Of a DNA stretch of 64,000 nucleotides, positions 21,501-33,500 are shown in pieces. Position numbers and translations under genes: made by a program. Under the pieces are notes generated by a model, which did no database searches, had not been told where the DNA came from, and saw only the letters and a program-made list of their open reading frames with translations. This stretch comes from Amoebophrya sp. A120. Lineage: Eukaryota > Sar > Dinophyceae > Syndiniales > Amoebophryaceae. The stretch is from NCBI GenBank assembly GCA_905178155.1, contig CAJINV010000009.1, forward strand, positions 2,891,373 through 2,955,372, written 5' to 3'. The stretch's first letter is position 1; every line of letters starts with the position of its first letter.

Positions 21501-24500
21501 GACGCACCGCGGCTTCCTTTTCCAGCTGCAACCGCTGGCGTTCCGACTCGATAGAAGTACCTGTTTTCGGGTCCTCTTCTAGCAGCCCACCTGGACGATT
21601 TTCTTCTTCATCTGGGTGTTTCTTCTGCCCCCTCAGCTGCTCCTTAAGTCCCCGCATTACCTGCTCCAGCCCGGTCATCCGCGCTTTCAACTCGGACTCC
21701 TGCTCTAGCATCTTCTCCTTTTCAGCGGGCAAAGTCCACTTCTCACGGTAGATGTGAAACAACGGCGCGGAGGAAAGACTTGATGCGGCGGGGGGTGCTA
21801 GAAGTTATCAAATGTAAAAATGTCTGGGTCTGGAAGATTGCCAGCTTCGTCATGCAGGTTTTCCATGACGCGCGCGATCTGGTATGCACGGCCTAGCATG
21901 ACAGATACTGTGAGATCTCTATCATGCCTTTCCTGCATGAGAAACTGCCTCTAGGCACTTGTTAAAAAGTGGACAACTTTTGGTAATCATGCAACACAAA
22001 TTTCTTCACGATCCAAATGTAGCATGACAAGTTACACTCTTCCAGACCCAGACATTTTTACAGTTGATACCAGTACTTCCCCAACAACATCTTCCTCGCT
22101 GGTGGGCACCAACTGCAGAACGGCCCCGACCGCCCGGCGCGCCGTGTGCAGATTTCGCCTGGCTTCCTGGAATTTCTTCTTGATCTCCCCATTGCTCAAA
22201 GGGGGGTTTTTAATTATATCAGGGTTGATTGCATCGTCCAGATCTGTCGCAAGAGGAAGGAGTAGTTCCTCCCCGGCGACTACTGCGAGGAAAAATCCCC
22301 CCACCCCATATTGAAGAAGTATATTCCTAAAAATTTGCGATGCCGATTCGTGGCCACAAATCCGGCCTCTCTTGCAAGAAGGCAAATCCAAAGGCAAAGA
22401 ATCCGCCGCCTTATGGGGGTGATTTGTATTGCTGTTTCACCTACAAACATGGGCATGGCAGGCCTCTGCTATGCTAACCTCCTACAACAAAACACCCCTA
22501 CGCAGGCTGAGACTTTGCCCGTAGTGCCTCACTGCAAGACAGGGCTGATTTGTGTACTTACACAAATCCAGCAACAGAAGTTTCCGTGTCAATATGGGGA
22601 CGAGGGGGGATTTTTCACTTTGATAGCAACTACTGGCGCCTTGTGGATCAGATTTTCTTCGAGCTCCAGCACGCGCGGATCGTTGCAGTCGTGTGCGGTG
22701 CTGCCCAACAGCTCACCCATCAGCCCCCGCACGTTGACAAATAGCCCGGCCTTATTCTGGGGAAAAACGTCCCCACCCCAGAGTTGTCATGCTAAACAAA
22801 ATGCGACACACTTTGCCCCCCCCATTGTACCATCGCCGCAGATGGCTTGGCACGCAGGGCGGGTGGGTCAGGCGGACACCGAAGTGCCATCACCATCATC
22901 TCCCGGCCACTATACCCCAGAGTTGTCATGCAAATCTGCACGGCAAAAAAGTTTCTCACGAGGAGCCCCATGAGAAGCATTCCCTAGTCGTGTTTTGGAA
23001 TTTGCGATGCTATAATCGGCGTGATGTGCTAGCTCTGTGATGCTGCTGGAGCTACCTAAACAGGAATACACTACGAGGCCAAACTTGTCATGCACAACAA
23101 CCAAAGTTGGCCGATTTGTCTAGCGAAATTCCCATCTGGACTATGGGGCGCGGACGTTTTTGCTCAGGATAAGCCCTCGTTTTGTGGCCCACGAGCTCGC
23201 TGAAACTGTGATCTAAATGAGCCACGTTGGTAACCACTTGCTTCGCCAGCCGCGGTGTGCACGGTTCGAACCGCAACAGGCCGTGGACCGTCGCGTGTAA
23301 TTCGCCCGGCTTTTCGGGTTCGAACTTTTCTACGTGGATTTTTTTCGGCCCCGATAGGAGGATATCAACTGCAAATATGTCTGGGTCTGGAAGATTTCGA
23401 GATTTGTCATGCATCTCGCGGACTACGCACATAGTCTGGAATGCACACAGAAGCATCACAGATTTTGCGAGACCTTCCTCATGGCTATTCGGCATGAGAA
23501 ATCCGCCTTTTGCCTAGCAAGAATTGGGCAACTTTTGGCGTTCATGCAATACAGATTTTTTTGGGCTCGAGACATAGCACGACAAGTTGCGATGGATCGT
23601 CCAGACCCAGACATATTTGCAATGCATAGAGGAGGTCCTCGCTCCTGCCTGTCCACCCGGGGCTTTGACTCCGGCTGGTCGGGCTGAAAAACTATGCATT
23701 GCAAATTGTATCGTACTAGTCATCAAATTTCTACTATAGTGAACAAAAATGCAGTTTCTCATACGGATTCAAGTAGATAAAAAACCGAATCTGTCATGAT
23801 GCATGGGTGCAATTAGTACGACTACGAGTACGACATCACTTAAATTTTGCCCGATGCATAAAAACCTTGCCCGATTTACGTTCGAGGTCGTGCTGTCTTT
23901 GGAAAGAGCCACTACAGGCTATCAAATGCAAAAATGTCTGGGTCGGGAAGAATGCAAGTCTGTCATGCTTGTCTGGCATGACTCGAGAATCTGTGTTGCA
24001 TAGGCACGAAAGAGCCCTCTTAACTGTCACGTTGCGAAAAGGCAGTTTGCCATGCAGAATACACAAGACATGGCGGCCACAAAATTTGTCATGCATAGCT
24101 GCGTATTGCGGCACATCTATCATTCACTTTTAGCATTACAAGTTTCCAGACCCAGACATGATACTTGCAATCCATACAGGCGATACGTACACAACCCTGC
24201 TAGCGTTGGTTTTGGGCGTGCCGGGAAAACCGCCATCTTCTTGTGAGCGAACGAAGTCTACTTCGGGTACGAGGTTGGCATTGTTGGCACCATCTCGTCC
24301 TGCTCGGTTTGCGTCTGTAGGTCCCATCCTTCGGCCGCGCCGACTTGCAGCGCTCCTCTGCCGCGGTCTACTTCCGCCGAGCTGCGAGCCAAGCGCCGTT
24401 CCGGGAGATATCAAATGCAAATATGTCTGGGTCTGGAAAGAGTGTAAACTTGTCATGCAGGTTTTCCATGACCCATGAGGTCTGGAATGCGGGACCTAGC

Positions 24501-27500
24501 ATGACAGAGTCTGCGAGGTCTCTGCCGTGCCTGTCCTGCATGAGAAACTCCCTCCCAACTTGTTCGAAAGTGGACAGCTTTTGGCACTGATGCAACACAG
24601 ATTTTTGCATTATTCGGATTCAGCATGACAAGCTGCAATCTTCCAGACCCAGACATTTTTGCAATCCATAGGAGAGGAAGGCGAACGAATGCTCGCCGTG
24701 GTCAGCGCCGGGCTATTTTTAACCCGGAGAGCTGCAGTATCCAAGAAAAAAACTGTGTGTGTGTAACTTTGTGTTGCAGAAAATGCAAAACTGTATACAC
24801 TTGTCATGCTGGACATGCATCAGAGGCTCTTTTCGTGCGTGTTCTCCCGCGCTAGCTACGCATTACAGGTTTTCTCTGTCATGCAGAGCAAACCTGTGAT
24901 GCTGTTCCTCCAAGAAAGTTACACTGACACAGTTTTTTTCTTGCATATGCAGCACCAGGGGAACCACCTCTGCTGGCCGGGAGAAGTTGTTCTCCACTTG
25001 CTTCGAACCCGGGCGGGGCCGCAAGCAGTTTCAACAACCGCAAATCCTCTTGCAAGGGCGCGATTCGTATCAAATGCAAACACGTCTGGGTCTGGAAAAC
25101 AAAGTGGAACTTGTGTTGCATCCCTAGCATTCCTGAAAAATCTGTGTTGCACAGCCAGCAAAGGCGTTGCTTTTTTGTCATGCAAAGACGCAGCATGTCA
25201 TGCGTGCCACGCATCAGTAGACGGCGTCAAATAAATTTGTCATGCACGGCTGCAGTTGAAAGCACCAGACTGATCCATGCTTTAGCATCACAAGTTTCCA
25301 GTCCCAGACATATTTGCAATGGATAATTCGCAGCTTCAGTTTCTCGGTTTCTTTCCGGTAGTTTTCTCCCAGGTCAAAGACATAAGCCCGCATGTCCGCC
25401 GAGACCTGCACATGGTCCGGAGAATCCGCCCATCAAATGCAAAAATGTCTGGGTCTGGAAGAGTGCGCGATTTGTCATGCAGTTTTTCCATGACCCATGA
25501 GATCTGGAATGCTGCAGGACCTAGCATGACAGATGCTGCCCGATCTCTCTCATGCCTATCCTGCATGAGAAACTCCCTCCCGACTTGGTCAAAACTGGAC
25601 GAGCGATTTTTGATAATCATGCAACACAGATTTTTGCATGCTTCAGATTTAGCATGACAAGCTGCATTCTTCCAGACCCAGACATTTTTACACTTGATAC
25701 CGCCGGCGGTAGGACGACGGCCCGGATGGATTGCAGCTATCCTGAGCAAAAATGTCCCCAGTTGTCATGCAGATTTGCAGCTACAGAAAGATTTGCAATG
25801 CGCATCCCCATGAGAGGCATTTCCAATCGCGTTTTGCACTTTGTAATTCTGTCGACGGGATGAGTAGATGGATTTGTGTTGCGGCTGTACTTCTACTTGC
25901 TAAACTGCCCTACAATACAGAGACGAACTTGTCATGCTCGACCCCCAAAACTTCTCGATTTGTGTTGCGAGATCCCCATCTTGACTCTGGTGTGGGAATG
26001 TTTTTACATAGGATAGCAGCTCGCTCAGATACACCTTCTGCTGGTTTTGCAGCTCCTGCTTCAGCTGCTGGATTTCGGCCTGAATCAAGCTCCGCTCTTG
26101 CAGTTGGTCGTCATGTTTCGCTGGATTTCGCATATTCATCCGAGCATTTTTATGCTCTTCCGCATTAGCTGCAAAAATGGGCAGCGAAGAGTTCAAGTTC
26201 GCGATTCTCTTGCCCGACGACGAGACCAGTGGCGGCGTCACAAGTGGCTGGATGAAAGTGGAGGTATTCGGCTCACTGAACGCAGATGTGGTCGTCATGG
26301 GCAACGGCATATCGAATGCAAAAGTGTCTGGGTCTGGAAACTTGTAATGCTGCGTTGGGAATAGTGAATGCTCTGTAATGCACAGGCAAGCATGAGAAAT
26401 ATCTGCGCTTCTTTGTGTTGCGTTTTTCGCCTGACAAACTGCGTTTTTGCATGACAGGCAAAAGGGCCTCTTCTTCCTTGGACACGCATCACAAATTTTT
26501 TGGCCATGCCAGACAAGCATGACAAACAAGGCCCACCCGAGCGTGGGGACAGGGTCCCCACGCTGGGGCCTTGTGCCCGTCCCTAGTGGCGCTAGTGGGG
26601 GAAGGGTGTTCGGCATCGGGGCGGACAGCGTCCGCCCCTCGCCTCACACCAGGCGCGCGCATAGTGGCCTAGTGCGCGAAGCGCTAGTGGGGGAAGGGTG
26701 TTCGGCATCGGGGCGGACAGCGTCCGCCCCTCGCCTCACACCAGGCGCGCGCATAGTGGCCTAGTGCGCGAAGCGCGAGTGGGGGCAGGGTGTTCGGCAT
26801 CGGGGCGGACAGCGTCCGCCCCTCGCCTCACACCAGGCGCGCGCATGGTGGCTTAGTGCGCGAAGCGCTAAAGGCAAAAGGATGAACAGGGTGCCCTACA
26901 TTTTGCAACACAAAACAAAAATGGAAGTCAAGGAAATAGGTCGGCATGGCTGCAGATAAATTCTGTAATATTGCGCCGCAATTCATTTCCCATGACGCAG
27001 GGCAATGTAAGTAAGTAAGCAGCTATCTCCTGGATCTGCGTTGTGGAGATAAGCGCTTTCCGATTTTTGCCTGGCAGCGCAAATATTGTTCCTTTCTCTG
27101 TGGAGGCAGTTGCTTTGCGTTTTTGCGCTTTTATCTTTTTCATTTCGGTGGTGATAAGTTGAAACACTATTCGCCAGCTATTTACAAGCAGGAACATAGA
27201 AAGTACGCTAAACAGTTACTCGCTCGCCTGAAGAAGCGAGCACCCGATTGATTTTCTCCGTCGCTTTTTTTTTTTTGCGCTTTTATCTTTTCCATTTTTC
27301 ATCGTGTCGCAAATATTTCCTTTGCGTGTCTTCATAAATGACATTAGCGCTTAGGCCACCTGTCGAGGTCACCTGTCCAGGTCACCTGTCAAGGTCACCT
27401 GTCAAGGTCACCTGTCAAGGTCACCTGTCAAAGTCACCTGTCAAGTTCACCTGTCGCCGGGGGTATGCCGTACCAGAACCCGGAAGTCAAGCAATGTAAA

Positions 27501-30500
27501 TATTAATCTCGCAATCTTCCAGACCCAGATCTTTTTGCATTTGATAGTGGTCACCGCCCACTTGTCCCGAACGCGCGATCGTTTTCAGTTCCTCTTGCAG
27601 GATATAACCTGCTCAGGTGTTACAAAAATCTCAAGCGTTACAATAGAATATGGAAATCTGTAATGCAAGAGTGCATGATCTAGCCAACTCTTATAGGATT
27701 GCGCATGACAAGTTCCGGAGCCCCGAACCCCAATACAATCTGGCGACAATTGTATTGCAAAAAGTGGAACGCTGTGCGAGTCTGTCATGCTCATCATGCA
27801 ACACACATTCCAAATTCTATTCGTAACGTTTGAGATTGTAACGTTTGAGCAGGTCATACAGCAGCCGACTTGCTTCGAAGTCGGAAGTGATGTCTTCCGC
27901 CTGGTCCTTGAGCCGCTTTCTTGTGTCCACCCGCTCAGCTTGTTGCTTCATCACGTCCACGCTGCTATCAAGCACCTGTTTCAAGTCGTTCAGGCGCTTT
28001 TGCCGCATTTGATCTTTTATGCATTGCCAAAGTATCGTATTAGTCTGTTGAATCGCATCACAAATTAGCCCAGCATGAGAAATGGAATTTGTCATGCTGA
28101 TTCATTCACCTTGGGATGAAAATTTGTGATGCATGATTGCGATTTTTACTACGGCTACGATACTTTTGCACAGGATATTTTTCCATTCCTCGTCTCGCTT
28201 CAAATTCAGCTTATGAACTGCAAAAGTATCGTACTCGTATAAATGCATTACAAATTTTCTCAGCATGAGAAATAAAACTTGTAATGCAGACTTGCCTTGG
28301 AAACAAGATTTGCAATGCAAGACTTGCATTAGCATTTGTACGAGTACGATACTTACTTTTGCACAGGATACAGCTCCATATTGTGCAAGTCTTGCTTGAA
28401 CTGATTCTTCAGATTGTGCAGCTGGTGCTTCAAATCGAGTGCAAATATGTCTGGTTTGTAATGCTGATCTGCCATGGCCCTTAAATCTGTACTGCGTGGC
28501 CACAAACAGCCTCTCTCGCCTGTCATGCAAAAACGCAGATTCTCATGCAGAACAATACGCAGCACAGAAGCACGACAAAACGTGTCATGCTTGGCGGCGC
28601 ATTAGATAGAGTGCGTTTTTTATTGACTGACCTGCATCACAAGTTTCCAGACCCAGACATATTTGCAATGCATACTTCAAATCTTCGTTCTCGATCTGCC
28701 GTTTCCGCAAGTTACTCAGCGCGATCTCCTATCAACTGTAAAATGTCTGGGTCTGGAAGGATGCGAACTTGTCATGCAGATTTTACATGGCCCGTGACGT
28801 CTGTGATCATGTATTCCCTGGAATCACAGATTTTCTGAGTGCTTCCTGATGCCTATTTCGCATGACAAATGGCCTCCCCGCGTAGCAGAAATTAAACTCC
28901 TCTTCTGCTGGTCATGCAATACAGATTTTTCTAGAATCCAAAGTTAGCATCACAAGTTCCAACTTTCCAGACCCAGACATTTTTGCAGTTGATATCTCCT
29001 TCAAGTACTCCTTCCTTTCCTTCCGGAGCTTCTCGATTTCCCTGGAGTAGCCAGCATCTACTAGCGCCTGTGTGTTATTATCGCGGCCGCGAGAACGGTG
29101 GTGATGGTGGTGCTTGTGCTCTTTTTTCCTTCGGCCGCGGCCGCGAGAACTTGACGAGCTTGCTTCCTCGTCTTTATTTTTCCTTTTCGCTTTATTTCTC
29201 GTTGACCCGCCGTGGTGCCGGCGTTCTTTACCGCCGCCTCTGCTACTGGCCGAGCGATGATCTCTATGCAAAGAAAAAAGTGTTACAGTTACACATTTGT
29301 TGTCAATTCTGCATGAGAAAGAAAACTTGCAATGCAGAAATCCTACGCGAAAACACCCATGAAACGAGGCTGCTATGCATATCCGGCATGATGACAGAGC
29401 TTGTCTATCTTGCTTGGCCTGCAACACAATGTGTAACTGTAACACTTTTTTCTCGCAATAATCTCCTGATCGGGCCTGCTGTCGCTCGAAGTGCTCCCGC
29501 GGCGTGCTTCTTTCGCTCCCCGCACTCAATGGCTCACGACCATTTGCGCTGCTCGTCCCGCTTGCCGAGCCAGCCACGTCCGCGCCACTCTTTCCCTGTC
29601 CCTGTCGAGGAGATGTTGAAGCCTTTTTCTTTTTCTTTCGCCTCTTTTTCCGCGAGCCGGCGGCCCTCCTGTCTGCTTTCTCGCTTTCGCTCATCGGACC
29701 ACCTCCCTTCAGATTCTCCACCCTAGCAAGTACCTCCTTGCGATTCTTGTCGCGAGCGCGGCGGTATGAAATGTAAAAATGTCTGGGTCTGGAAGATTGC
29801 AACCCGTCATGCTAAATCTGCAGCATGCAAAAATCTGTGTTGCATGATTACCAAAATTCGTCCATTTTTGATCAAGTCGGGAGGGAGTTTCTCATGCAGG
29901 ATAGGCATGAGAGAGGTCTCGCAGAATCTGTCATGCTAGGTCCTGCATTCCAGACCTCATGGGTCATGGAAAAGCAGCATGACAAATCGCGCACTCTTCC
30001 AGACCCAGACATTTTTGCATTTGATAGGCGGCGGTACGCCAGGCGGTGCGGACTGGTGCTGCTTAAAGAGGTCGTGGAGCTCCCACTAGCGGTCCGAGAT
30101 TCCTCGGAAGTTAAGATGGGAGTTATTGCAAGGAAAAATCCCCCCTCCCCATATCAAAACGGAAATCTGTGATGCAGATTTGTGGTCACAAATCAGCTTT
30201 GTGATGCTAGAAGGCAAAAGATGCGGACTGTAGTGGTGTCTAAGGGTGGGAAAGCCTTGCAGCTCCAGGATGAGAGGAGGCAACTGGAAGTGGGAAACAG
30301 CATGACAGATTGCCTGCAATGTAGGCTGCAGCTTCGTCTCTTGGCCTTCTAGCAATACAAGTCGATCTGTGTACTCAAATACAGCATTACAAATTCGCGC
30401 ATCTTCCGTTTCCGATATGGGGTGGGGGCTTTTTTCACTTTGATAGGAGTGGACGAGAGACTGTAGGCGTCCAGCATCTGCGTCAGCTCGGGCGAGCGGG

Positions 30501-33500
30501 GGGCGAGTCTGATTTGCATTTAGATTGTGGGATGTTGGTCCTCGTGGAGACAGGAGACAAAGAACAAGCGCAGTGGACTTATTGTCGCATACTCAACTTC
30601 TTTCGGTTTCATTTTTTTCTTTTGCATTGTTGTTCTGCAAGCATGACAAAAATACCGAATTGAATTGGCAATAGCGTTGGCCAGAAAAATGAATCATAAT
30701 GAAGTACTTTGCCTTCTCCCTTTTCATCTGTTCCCGGAGCGTTTCCTTCTGAGAGGGGATTCGCGACTCCAGCTGTTCCAACAATTCATCTTCAGCCGAG
30801 AAACGCTCGCGGCCCTTGCCTTCATCCCGTGATTCTCTTTTCATAATTTTCGACGCAGATACAACTGTAGACGAAGACTTCCGCTTCAGATCTTCGTCGT
30901 CCTCTTCTTCGTCAGACACGCGGGTTTCGGGCTTGGCGAGGTAGTTCTTATCCACTGTCATTTCCCTTTTTCTGCTTCGTTCTTTGTTCCCGCGCATGAG
31001 GTCCTATGAACTGCAAAAATATCGCACTCGTATAAATGCATTACAAATTCCTCAGCATGAGAAATGAAATTTGTAATGCGGATTTGCCTTAACGTAATGC
31101 ATGATTGCAATACGAGTACGATACTTTTGCACAGGATAGGTCCGACAGCTGCGCCCTGTGCTCGTCCAAGAGCAGCTCAGGCCCCCTCGCACTCACCGCG
31201 GCATCAAGAGCGCTGGTGGACAGTCCACTTTGCAGGTCTGACACCATCTTCTGCTTGTTCTCCCGACCCGCCGCGCTGGGCCTTTTTTGTCCTCGCGGCG
31301 CGCGGTCTTTGGAAACGGTGGCGATGTGGCCTTCCCGCATGATGCGCGGAATTCGGCCGCGGAAGGGGGCGTAGCCGGTGCCCGCCCCCCGGTGCCCGAA
31401 CACGTCCGGAATCTTGGCCATTGCGTGCTTGAACTCGCCCAGCAACTGCGGACTGCGATCGCCGATATGCAGTGCCAATATGTCTGGGTCTGGAAGGATG
31501 TCTTGCAGATATTTGTCATGCTGTTTTTCCATGACCCAGCAGGTGTGGCATGCAAGGTCTAGCTAGCGTTACAGGTTTGAGAAGGTGCGCCGATGGTGCC
31601 TAAACCGCATGACGTGTCAACTGCTTTATTGCCGGGGACAAAAATAAATGGGCAAGCGGAAGCTTAAGCTTTGCTGTCCATGCATGAGAGATCTTATGTG
31701 TGTTGTGAAATTCGCATATACAAATTCCACCCTTCCCGACCCAGTAGACTCATCTTTGCAATGGATAGCCGAGCTGCGTCAGCAGCATTTCCTCTTCGTC
31801 GTGGGGATCCCCGGACTCCGCAAGAAACGGGTGCTGCACCTCGCCCTCTGCTTTGCGTCTGCTTCGGGGTTGTTTCTTGTTTCTACCAGACGAAGAAACT
31901 TGCTGCACTTGCTGCTGTAGTAAAGAGGCCTCAGCATGATCCTGCAAGAGCTGCGAATCGTCCACATGGTCGCGCATCTCTAGTCGCGCCGGCAGCTGTT
32001 GCTCGTACTCGGTGACCATCTCCGTCTCTTTCGCCTGCTGGTCCACGTCCACGTCCTTCGAGCTCGCTCCCGTGAGAGAGGATGATGCAGTAGAGCATCA
32101 TAATGAAAAATCCAACCTCCCAATATCAAAAAAACAGGAAGTCGGTGCTTCGGGATTTGTGTACTACGCAAGTCCAAGTCAGCAGCTTTATTGCCTTTCA
32201 GTAGAAGACTGCAGGGAGACGCAACGCTTGGACAGTGATGTTGTGAGGTACTAGGTGCCTAGCACGACAATAAACGTCCGCCGTGTACGTAGGGCTAACA
32301 GCATCTTCCCAAAGCGCCTGCATAAAAAATGCGGCGGACTTGCTAGTACATTTGCCTTCTTGCAATTCAGACGCGATCTGTGGCCACAAATCAACATGAT
32401 CACAAATTTATTTCAGAAGCATGCCATGCCGTTTCAAAATGGCGTGTATTTCATTCTGAGAGGGAGTTACTTATTTTTCCCTCGCGATAAAGAAGAATCT
32501 TTTTTCTTCCTCCCCTTCGGCACGGACGCTGAGCGGCTGGCCCGGGAGTGTGTCGCGGCCGAGGTGCGAATCTTTGATATCGACTTGCGCTTCGTCTCTT
32601 CTTGCGCTCGAAACTTTTCCTCGAGGACCTGCTGCATTTTGGACGACGAGGAGGAAGAAGCGCGCGGATGTTTCATGTTTTGCGGCTGAGCAGTAGTTCT
32701 TTGGGCAACAACTACATCCGACGCTCTTGTCCGGCGGTTTGCTTTCGCAAGCTCTATCCAGGAAAAAAACTGTGTAAGTGTAAATTCGTGTTGCAGACGA
32801 TGCAAGACACTTACACCTGTCATGCTGGACATGCGTAAGGGGCTCTTTTTGTACGTGTTTTCACATTCACGTACTAGGAACGCATGACAGGAGGTTTTCT
32901 GTGCCATGCAGAGCAAACTTGTGATGCTGTTCCTCCAAGAAAGTTACACTTACACAGTTTTTTTCTTGCATAAGCTCCTCCTGGTAATCATAGTTTTCCG
33001 CCCCCGGCCGGAAGGGATGCTGCGCAGACTTTCTTCGGCCGTGGTCCTGCTGGTCCTGAAGACTTCGAGATGATCTCCTACTTCTTCCACCCGCACGCTC
33101 TTGCGAAGGTCCAGGGCTCCTTCGGGAGGAACTTCTCCTATGTCCTCTTCCTCCCTTGGAGGTACTAGCCCCCTCGATTTTCTTGCCGTCCACTCCTTCA
33201 TCCACCTCCACCGGCCCATACAGCCGCCTCCTCTCCATCTCGCTCTTCTGCCGCAGCAGCGCCGCCAGCTTGTCACGCTGCGCGTCGGAGAGCTCCTGCA
33301 CCTTGTTGTCGACCGTGACCTCCAACCCGTGAACCAGCTCCGTCGTGGTTCCCTCCGTTAACTGCCGCAGCAGATCGAGATAGGCGTCCTCACCACCATA
33401 CTCCTCGTCCAGTATCCTGTGCAAAAGTATCGCACTCGTAATAGTAATCGCATACGCATTCATGCATATACAAATCTCACTCTCAAGGTAAATCCGCATA

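Larger units (their letters stand above)
26310..27546. mobile_element. Enlarged family A element (1.2 kb) with tandem repeats inside
   Basis: The left end TATCGAATGCAAAAGTGTCT and right end CAGACCCAGATCTTTTTGCA...GATA are 1.2 kb apart. Flanks CGGCA/GTGGT do not match. The frame is kept on removal (SGQVGG joins PMTTTS). The interior gained a 92-bp tandem array and a 13-bp minisatellite. Confidence 0.7.

Noticed and set aside
27357-27456. CRISPR or promoter repeat
   Set aside because: It is a plain head-to-tail 13-bp minisatellite without spacers.
29050-29120. Metal-binding His cluster as a functional domain
   Set aside because: The His run sits in a low-complexity Lys/Arg/Ser tract coded by CAC/CAT repeats; more likely slippage than a domain.
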